NCBI GenBank assembly: GCA_024227975.1
Contig: JAAETV010000026.1
Location: 1 to 29,262, forward strand
Length of the DNA: 29,262 nt
DNA from: Actinomycetes bacterium
GTDB taxonomy: Bacteria > Actinomycetota > Acidimicrobiia > Acidimicrobiales > SZUA-35
Reading direction: 5' to 3'
The notes under the pieces are model-generated. The model was not told the DNA's origin, did not search any database, and saw nothing but the letters and a program-made list of their open reading frames with translations. The position numbers and the translations under genes are program-made. Below are positions 23,885 to 29,262 of this stretch, one piece after another (the stretch's first letter is position 1; each line of letters opens with the position of its first letter).

Positions 23885-24699
23885 GCTCGAACGCTGACTC
23901 TCAACCCTCACCATCCCCGCCACTGCCTTCATCGGTGTGGCCCGATGCCTTCACAGTGTTCCCCGCCATCGATCTTCGTGGGGGGAGATGTGTCCGTCTC
24001 TACCAGGGCGACTATGGGCGGGAGACCATCTACGGTGATGATCCGGTGGTCCAAGCGGAGGCCTTCGCGGCAGCGGGGGCCAGGGTGCTCCATGTGGTCG
24101 ATCTCGACGCCGCCCGCACCGGTGAACCGACGAACCGATCGGTGATTGCCGACATCTGTGCCGCTAGCTCCATGCCCGTCCAGGTCGGTGGGGGTGTCCG
24201 CAACGAGGGGGCGGCTGAAGCCCTGTTCACCCTCGGGGTCTCCCGGGTCGTGATCGGCACCGCAGCCCTCGAACGGCCGGAGCTGGTTGGCTCCCTGGCC
24301 GAGGCCGGCCACTCGATTGCGGTTGGGATCGATGCCAGGGGCAACGAGGTCGCCACCCACGGTTGGACCGAACGAACCGGTCGGACCACGACTGAGGTGG
24401 CGGCCCAATTCACCGATCTTGGTGTCGATGCCTTGATCGTGACCGAAATCGGGCGTGACGGGACCATGGAAGGGCCAGACATCGAGGGGTTGAGGGCCCT
24501 GCTGGCCGAAACCGAGACCACCGTCATCGCATCGGGTGGGGTCGGGACCCTAGCCCATATTGCCGCTCTCACCAGTGTGGCCCTCACCCAAGCGGGCAAG
24601 GACGAACGTGGTCTGGGTGGGGTCATCGTAGGTCGAGCCCTATATGAGGGTGTGTTCAGTCTCGCCCAGGCCCTTGAAGTAGCTGGAGGTCGGCCATGA
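23881..24699 (+). CDS. hisA: ProFAR isomerase HisA (or bifunctional PriA)
   Basis: A 272-residue (beta-alpha)8 barrel. Catalytic Asp residues are D31 in [14 protein letters not shown] and D151 in VGIDARG; phosphate loops are QVGGGVRN and ASGGVG. It isomerises ProFAR to PRFAR. In Mycobacterium and Streptomyces the same gene (priA) also does the TrpF step. W162 in THGWTE is compatible with either, and the rest cannot be settled by eye; no trpF is in this window. Oddly, it carries about 24 extra Ser/Pro-rich residues before the barrel. An ATG overlaps the hisH stop (ATGA), so the extension is probably translated. Confidence 0.94.
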   Translation: MSSNADSQPSPSPPLPSSVWPDAFTVFPAIDLRGGRCVRLYQGDYGRETIYGDDPVVQAEAFAAAGARVLHVVDLDAARTGEPTNRSVIADICAASSMPVQVGGGVRNEGAAEALFTLGVSRVVIGTAALERPELVGSLAEAGHSIAVGIDARGNEVATHGWTERTGRTTTEVAAQFTDLGVDALIVTEIGRDGTMEGPDIEGLRALLAETETTVIASGGVGTLAHIAALTSVALTQAGKDERGLGGVIVGRALYEGVFSLAQALEVAGGRP

Positions 24700-25508
24700 G
24701 AGTGATTCGCGTCATCCCCTGCCTCGACGTCGACGAGGGAAGGGTGGTGAAGGGTGTGAACTTCGTCGATATTCGCGATGCTGGTGACCCGGTCGAGCTG
24801 GCCGCCCGCTACGACGCCCAAGGGGCCGACGAGCTCGTCTTTCTCGACATCACCGCTTCCCACGAGGATCGGGATACGACAGTGGCCATGGCCAACGCCG
24901 TTGCCGAGCAGGTCTTCATCCCGTTCACCATTGGTGGTGGAGTCCGCTCGGTCGACGATGCCCGCCAACTCTTGCGAGCCGGGGCCGACAAGGTAGCTGT
25001 CAACTCGGCTGCGGTCTCGCGACCGGAGCTGATCAGCGAGATCTCGGCCGAGTTCGGAGCCCAGTGCTGTGTCGTTGCCATCGACGCCCGCCGCACCGGA
25101 GCCAAGGTTGACCTCGATGGCCATGACGGCGACCCCGATCGTTTCCCGTCGGGTTTTCGGGTCTTCGTCAGAGGGGGGCGTCAGGGCACAGACCGCGACG
25201 CCATCGAGTGGGCCCGAACGGCGGAGAAACGAGGAGCAGGTGAGATCCTGCTCACATCGATGGACCGAGACGGGACTCGCGACGGTTTCGACACCGAGCT
25301 GACCAGCGCCGTCACCGGTGCCGTCAACATCCCCGTCATCGCGTCGGGTGGGGTTGGCGGGGTCGAGCATCTAGCCCCCGGCGTGATCGACGGAGGGGCC
25401 GACGCAGTGTTGGCCGCCAGCATCTTCCACTTCGGTGAGGCCACCATTGCTGACGCCAAGGCGGCCATGGAGGGAGCCGGGCTGATCGTCAGGCCCGCCG
25501 ATGCTTGA
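24696..25508 (+). CDS. hisF: Imidazole glycerol phosphate synthase, cyclase subunit
   Basis: A 270-residue (beta-alpha)8 barrel with catalytic D11 ([14 protein letters not shown]) and D130 (VAIDARR) at exactly the family positions. Other blocks are [26 protein letters not shown] and ASGGVG. HisF closes the imidazole ring with ammonia from HisH. About 20 residues around 140-165 ([13 protein letters not shown]) are longer and more acidic than in most HisF. It is coupled to hisA by ATGA. It is the last gene of the run: the next gene is convergent, 14 bases away. hisG, hisE and hisI are not in the window. Confidence 0.96.
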   Translation: MRVIRVIPCLDVDEGRVVKGVNFVDIRDAGDPVELAARYDAQGADELVFLDITASHEDRDTTVAMANAVAEQVFIPFTIGGGVRSVDDARQLLRAGADKVAVNSAAVSRPELISEISAEFGAQCCVVAIDARRTGAKVDLDGHDGDPDRFPSGFRVFVRGGRQGTDRDAIEWARTAEKRGAGEILLTSMDRDGTRDGFDTELTSAVTGAVNIPVIASGGVGGVEHLAPGVIDGGADAVLAASIFHFGEATIADAKAAMEGAGLIVRPADA

Positions 25509-25522
25509 GATCCACCCGCGGT

Positions 25523-26719
25523 TCAGGACCGGGGAACCTGGTTCCACGGGCCGCGATCGAGTCGAGGCTCTGAAGGGAGGCCCAGAACCCGCTCGCCCAG
25601 TATGTTTCGCATGATCTCCGATGTACCACCTTCGATCGTCGTGGCCAGGGATCTCAGAAAGGCCTGTTGGGGTGATCCGAATGCCATGGCGTGAGTGGGT
25701 CGGGTCATGGCGTAGGTGTCGTACATCATGGCCTCAGAACCGAGCAGATCCAGGTGAAGGGAACGAATGCGCTGCTCCTGTTCGGCCTTGCCGAGCTTTC
25801 CAACCGCTCCTTCCGGGCCGGGGCTGCCGGCGGCACGACCGGCGGCAGCCCGCCTGGCAACGAGGTCAAGCACCTGAGAATCGATCCAGGTGGTCATAGC
25901 TCGATCTCGAGCCACGGCTGACACTGATGAGGTCGGTGAGGAGGAGAGGAGCAACTCGACGACGTCATCGATTGACCGGCGTCGAGGTGTGCCGTCGCCA
26001 CCGAGCGTGACCCGTTCACTCATGAGGGTGGTGAGAGCCACCTTCCACCCGTCGCCAACCTGTCCCACTCGGAAGCTGTCGGGAATTACGGCGCCATCGA
26101 GGTAGACCTCGTTGAACTCTGCTTCGCCTGTCAGTTGGCGAAGTGGCCTCACCTCCACCCCGGGTCGGTCCAGGTCGATGACAAAGAACGTGAGCCCTTT
26201 GTGCTTGGGTTGTTCGGGGTCGGTTCGAGCCAGAAGCATTCCCCAACGGCTGACATGGGCCAGCGTCGTCCACACCTTCTGGCCGCTGACCGTCCATTGG
26301 CCACCGTCACGCACGGCACGGGTGGCCAGAGCAGCCACATCTGAGCCAGCACCGGGCTCACTGAACAATTGGCACCAGACTTCCTCGCCGGTGAACAGTG
26401 GTCGCAGCAGTCTGTCGAGCTGAGAGTCGGTGCCGTGTTCGAGCAGGGTCGGTGCGGCCATCCCGTATCCGATGAAGTTCCGGTAGGGGCTGGGACCGCC
26501 CTCAGCCTTGATCCGATTCTGCACCAATGCCTGGAGCCGGCGGTTCAGGCCCAGCCCTCCACACCCCTTTGGGAAGTGGACCCAGGCCAGACCGGCGTCG
26601 AATTGGGCGCCAAAGAACTCGGCTGGTGACAGCTCGGCGGGACGATGATCGGCCAGCAAGAGGGTGACACGAGTGTCGACCTCGGACTCTTCGTCGAGTT
26701 GTACCGGGTTGGTGGTCAC
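25523..26719 (-). CDS. Acyl-CoA dehydrogenase (FadE-type)
   Basis: 398 residues from the GTG at 26719, which has GAGG 6-7 bases upstream. The frame stays open to 26983, but that part overlaps the TetR gene and looks untranslated. Family blocks are EVWCQLFSEPGAGSDVAAL (FAD/substrate contact), WTVSGQKVWTT, ERVTLGGDG, and the C-terminal TIEGGTSEIMRNILGERVLGLP. The enzyme introduces an alpha-beta double bond into acyl-CoA and passes electrons to ETF. The sequence style matches actinobacterial FadE paralogues of unknown chain specificity. It lies 47 bases downstream of the TetR gene on the same strand and probably shares its transcript. It converges on hisF. Confidence 0.9.
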   Translation of the reverse strand: MTTNPVQLDEESEVDTRVTLLLADHRPAELSPAEFFGAQFDAGLAWVHFPKGCGGLGLNRRLQALVQNRIKAEGGPSPYRNFIGYGMAAPTLLEHGTDSQLDRLLRPLFTGEEVWCQLFSEPGAGSDVAALATRAVRDGGQWTVSGQKVWTTLAHVSRWGMLLARTDPEQPKHKGLTFFVIDLDRPGVEVRPLRQLTGEAEFNEVYLDGAVIPDSFRVGQVGDGWKVALTTLMSERVTLGGDGTPRRRSIDDVVELLLSSSPTSSVSAVARDRAMTTWIDSQVLDLVARRAAAGRAAGSPGPEGAVGKLGKAEQEQRIRSLHLDLLGSEAMMYDTYAMTRPTHAMAFGSPQQAFLRSLATTIEGGTSEIMRNILGERVLGLPSEPRLDRGPWNQVPRS

Positions 26720-26766
26720 TTGTACCTCATACTCGGTCTCGTCTGGCCCAGGAGAAGGTGATGGGC

Positions 26767-27405
26767 TCAGCTCGCACCTGTCTTGGATTGGATCTCCGGA
26801 GTGATGAGTGCGGGTAGCAGGAACGATCTCAGGAAGACCTCGAGATCGGCTCCCTGGCGACGGGTCACTCCGGGGACCATGATCAGCGAGGTCACCATGC
26901 GCAACGTCCAATCCGCCGCGTCGCGGGGGTCGAGCTCGGGTCGGATGGCGCCTGCCCGTTGCCAACTGTCGAAATACGGGCACAAGAAGGCGATCGTACG
27001 CGTGAACAACATGTTCAGGGAGCCTGTGGGTGGGGCGGCGCGGCCGGTGCCGGTGTTCTGGCCGTAGAGCAGGGCCAGTGTTTCGTCTCGTCGTGTTGCT
27101 CGGATCACTCTGGTACAGAACGCGAGCAGGGCATCCTCAGGGTCGGCGAGACTGTCCAGATGTGTACCCAACCGGGAGAGGTAGCGATCGATGTCACGCC
27201 CCGCGACGCCGAGAAGTACACCATCGCGGCCGTCGAAGTAGCGATACACAGTGGCGCGGGATACGCCGGCTGTTTCGGCGATGTCCTCCATGGTCGTGTC
27301 TGCAGCACCAAACCGGCGGAGGCATTGCTCGGCCGCGTCCAGGACCCGGTCATGGACTGGTGATCCAGACGTCGTCGGCTCGTCAGCGGAATGAGCAATG
27401 GTCAT
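26767..27405 (-). CDS. TetR/AcrR-family transcriptional regulator
   Basis: A 212-residue regulator. The N-terminal helix-turn-helix is clear: RVLDAAEQCLRRFG, then TTMEDIAETAGVSRATVYRYF at 37-57, followed by the ligand-binding helical domain. In actinobacteria such regulators beside acyl-CoA dehydrogenases usually respond to an acyl-CoA or related ligand and repress the local catabolic genes; that role is inferred. The ATG at 27405 is preferred. It has a 356-base untranslated region before it containing inverted repeats that may be its operator. It is probably co-transcribed with the dehydrogenase downstream. Confidence 0.92.
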   Translation of the reverse strand: MTIAHSADEPTTSGSPVHDRVLDAAEQCLRRFGAADTTMEDIAETAGVSRATVYRYFDGRDGVLLGVAGRDIDRYLSRLGTHLDSLADPEDALLAFCTRVIRATRRDETLALLYGQNTGTGRAAPPTGSLNMLFTRTIAFLCPYFDSWQRAGAIRPELDPRDAADWTLRMVTSLIMVPGVTRRQGADLEVFLRSFLLPALITPEIQSKTGAS

Positions 27406-27761
27406 GAGACCAAGCTCTTCCTGTGACTCGCCCCGGCACTGAAGGGATCGGGGGTGGTTGACCGAGTGGGCCGGCCGCCCCCTAGCCGATTCCGCCTTGT
27501 CGTCCGAATGTCTCCGATTCGAATTGCGCTCGAGTCATCCTCGGCGAATGAGGGGAGGATGACTCGTATTTTCGTGAGAGAGGATTCCGCCTGCTCAGCC
27601 AATGATCGAGCCCCTTGGGTAGATTCATGACGCCCATGGCGACCACAGTACAGGTGGACACCGGCACCGTGCCTGGATTCGGTCAGTTGGATGGGCAGCA
27701 CGACCCACCTCACTCGGGGCTGGCCTGGCTCCGAACTGGGTTGAACCGATGGATGATGGAA
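27406..27761. promoter_or_regulatory. 356-base regulatory region with a perfect 12-bp inverted repeat
   Basis: No credible gene lies between the TetR start and the stop of the second dehydrogenase. At 27531-27566 there is a perfect 12-bp inverted repeat, CGAGTCATCCTC and GAGGATGACTCG, around a 12-base loop, followed on the + strand by TATTTTCG. An 8-bp palindrome ATTCGAAT lies just before it (27517-27524), and a 10-base direct repeat GATTCCGCCT flanks both (about 27489 and 27584). The repeat sits about 125 bases upstream of the TetR gene, so it may be an operator. It may also terminate transcription; the T run suits the + strand, which has no gene there. Confidence 0.5.
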
Positions 27762-28919
27762 TCAAGGCTCGAGTCTCATTCCGGCCACTAGGTTCCGGCC
27801 GATGATGTTGCGTTGGATCTGGTTCGTGCCCTCGACGATCTGGAGTACTTTTGCGTCGCGGAAGTATCGGTTGATCGGGTAGTCGTCGGAGATCCCTGCC
27901 GCTCCGAACAGCTGGACTGCGTCCTGGGCGACCATCATGGCCGTATCGGTGGCATGACACTTGGCTATGGCCGCCAGCTGTCCCAATTCCTTGCCCCGGA
28001 CACCAGTGTCCGCAGCCGCCGCTGCTTTGTAGACCAGGCCCCGAGCCGCCTCGATCTGGATGGCCATGTCGGCAAGCATCCACTGGATGCCCTGGAACTG
28101 GGCAACGGCTTGACCGAACGCCTCCCTTTCGCCGACGAAGGCCAGGGCATGGTCGAGTGCTCCTTGGGCCAGGCCTACCCCGCGGGCGCCGATGATGGGC
28201 CGCGAGATACTGAACGCCTCCATCACCGAGGAGAACCCCTGCCTCGGTTGGCCAAGCATGGCGTCGGCTGGGACGAAGCAGTCATCGAAGAACAGCGGAC
28301 AGGATGGGATACCCCGGGCCCCGTTCTTGCGCTCAGGGGCACCGATCTCGAGCCCTGTTGCCCCTGTTTCGACGATGAAGAAATTGATCGCCCCCCGAGC
28401 GTCATCGCTCGTTCTGGCGGCGACGACGATGAAGTCGGCTACCGGCGAGTTGGTGCACCAGATCTTCGAACCGCTGAGGCGGTAGCCCCCTTGGCACTCC
28501 ACCGCTCGGGTGCGGATGCCGGCAATGTCGGAGCCGCTCTGTGGCTCGGTGGTCGAAAACGCCCCTCGCAGCTCGCCTGAGGCCAGACCAGGGAGGTAGC
28601 GGTTGCGCTGCGCATCCGAACCGGCGGCCAGGATTGCTCCGAACGGCACCCACTGGACCACGAGTAGGTAGGCCGTGTTGTAGCAGACCCGACCCAGTTC
28701 CTCGACGGCGATGCAGCCCGACAGGATGCTGTTCGAGCCACCGAACTCGGGCGGGAACGGGATGGTGAAGAGGCCGAGCTCAGTGAGCATGTCGAACATG
28801 TCCTGCGGGTAGGCGGCGTCGGCATCGATGGCGGCGGCCCGAGGTGCGACCCGTTCTCGAGCCACCCGCCGAACCAGCTCTCGCAAAGCACCCTGTTCCT
28901 CGCTGTCACGAAAGTCCAT
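27762..28919 (-). CDS. Acyl-CoA dehydrogenase (short/branched-chain type)
   Basis: 385 residues from the ATG at 28919, with AGGAG 5 bases upstream; this is the normal length. The sequence opens MDFRDSEEQGALRELVRRVARE. Diagnostic blocks are AFSTTEPQSGSDIAGIRTRA, YRLSGSKIWCTNSP, and near the end VLQIVEGTNQIQRNIIGRNL, where the Glu of V-E-G-T is the usual catalytic base of this subgroup. It oxidises an acyl-CoA to the enoyl-CoA; the substrate is unknown. It is divergent from a CaiB-type CoA transferase, which may activate the acid that this enzyme then oxidises. A hairpin immediately precedes its ribosome site. Confidence 0.93.
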   Translation of the reverse strand: MDFRDSEEQGALRELVRRVARERVAPRAAAIDADAAYPQDMFDMLTELGLFTIPFPPEFGGSNSILSGCIAVEELGRVCYNTAYLLVVQWVPFGAILAAGSDAQRNRYLPGLASGELRGAFSTTEPQSGSDIAGIRTRAVECQGGYRLSGSKIWCTNSPVADFIVVAARTSDDARGAINFFIVETGATGLEIGAPERKNGARGIPSCPLFFDDCFVPADAMLGQPRQGFSSVMEAFSISRPIIGARGVGLAQGALDHALAFVGEREAFGQAVAQFQGIQWMLADMAIQIEAARGLVYKAAAAADTGVRGKELGQLAAIAKCHATDTAMMVAQDAVQLFGAAGISDDYPINRYFRDAKVLQIVEGTNQIQRNIIGRNLVAGMRLEP

Positions 28920-28928
28920 CTCGTCTCC

Positions 28929-28956
28929 TGACGGTCCCGGAGCCACTGGACCGTCA
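28929..28956 (-). promoter_or_regulatory. Perfect 9-bp inverted repeat abutting the dehydrogenase ribosome site
   Basis: TGACGGTCC (28929-28937) and GGACCGTCA (28948-28956) are perfect inverted repeats with a 10-base spacer. On the - strand the dyad ends at the first base of the AGGAG site of the acyl-CoA dehydrogenase. It could be an operator for a TetR-like repressor or, as RNA, a hairpin that affects ribosome access. The rest of the divergent gap up to 29086 shows no clear promoter. Confidence 0.5.
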
Positions 28957-29086
28957 ACTCCGTCGGCGGCACCACAGCATGACACCACCAGCTGGTTCCA
29001 ACGAGAATCCGAGCTCGCCCCATGTCGCAGCGTTCGGTACCATCCACTGATTAATACAGTCATCTCCAAATGTCTCAGTGAGAAGC

Positions 29087-29262
29087 ATGGATCGGCCAGT
29101 GACAGGTAGCGCATCATGCGGTGCTGGCCCTCCACTGCTCGGCTTCCGTGTTCTGGAGTTGGCGGAGAGGGTGGCGGGACCCAGTGCTGCGTCGTATCTC
29201 GCCGATCTGGGTGCCGACGTGATGAAGGTCGAGTGCCGAGGGGGTGACCCGGGGAGGGCCAG
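29087..29262 (+). CDS. CaiB/BaiF-family CoA transferase, N-terminal part (runs off the window)
   Basis: Fifty-eight codons from the ATG at 29087 to the window edge. After a short leader, the family opening is seen: LLGFRVLELAERVAGPSAASYLADLGADVMKVE, with G-A-D-V-x-K-V-E being the block at the CoA-binding first Rossmann strand. Unlike the CoA transferase at 11898, the order of segments here is the ordinary one. It is divergent from the acyl-CoA dehydrogenase with a 167-base shared gap, a common arrangement for acid activation followed by oxidation. The C-terminal part is not available, so the substrate class cannot be judged. Confidence 0.88.
   Translation, partial: MDRPVTGSASCGAGPPLLGFRVLELAERVAGPSAASYLADLGADVMKVECRGGDPGRA

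Noticed and set aside
24030..25370. A 446-codon open frame on the - strand across hisA and hisF
   Set aside because: It is antisense to two firmly identified his genes, its composition is that of a complementary GC-rich frame, and it shows no domain.
27402..27713. A 103-codon - strand frame in the gap upstream of the TetR gene
   Set aside because: It overlaps the TetR start, contains the inverted repeat, and has no protein-like features.

Overview
The window is GC-rich, gene-dense DNA from a chromosome that looks actinobacterial. The best taxonomic marker is a full-length mycothiol synthase (mshD), because mycothiol is the characteristic thiol of Actinomycetota. The six-gene his operon, menG, rlmN, nth and the many acyl-CoA enzymes fit this. 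The style resembles Acidimicrobiia-type actinobacteria, but that rank is inference. I see no insertion sequence, CRISPR array, tRNA or rRNA.

Region 1 (1-9732) is a surface-polysaccharide locus of the Wzx/Wzy type. It holds the end of a WecB/TagA/CpsF glycosyltransferase, a GT-B glycosyltransferase, a flippase and a secreted beta-helix lipoprotein on the + strand. An O-antigen-ligase-like polymerase, a Wzz/BY-kinase and a GT2 enzyme lie on the - strand. A lipid-linked phosphosugar transferase and a low-molecular-weight tyrosine phosphatase complete it on the + strand. Together these cover priming, sugar addition, flipping, polymerisation and phospho-tyrosine control of chain length. A Dpm1-GtrA fusion (9749-11017) may add a polyprenyl-phosphate sugar donor.

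Region 2 (11129-18866) is mixed metabolism. menG and a domain-permuted CaiB-type CoA transferase are divergent. A - strand run then reads mshD, rlmN, a small membrane protein, a TAP-type lipoprotein hydrolase, an enoyl-CoA hydratase and a short-chain dehydrogenase. The dehydrogenase has lost its whole catalytic tetrad.

Region 3 (18903-20269) holds nth and then about 400 bases without a protein gene. That stretch carries two consecutive arrays of stable hairpins. The first is about 95 nt long: two stem-loops with C-rich loops, then a strong intrinsic terminator. It looks like a 6C-type actinobacterial small RNA and is the most interesting element here. A small coiled-coil gene follows on the - strand.

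Region 4 (20270-25508) is a compact hisD-hisC-hisB-hisH-hisA-hisF operon with overlapping or nearly overlapping genes.

Region 5 (25523-29262) is an acyl-CoA catabolic cluster: two acyl-CoA dehydrogenases, a TetR regulator and the start of a divergent CaiB-type CoA transferase. Perfect inverted repeats lie in both regulatory gaps.
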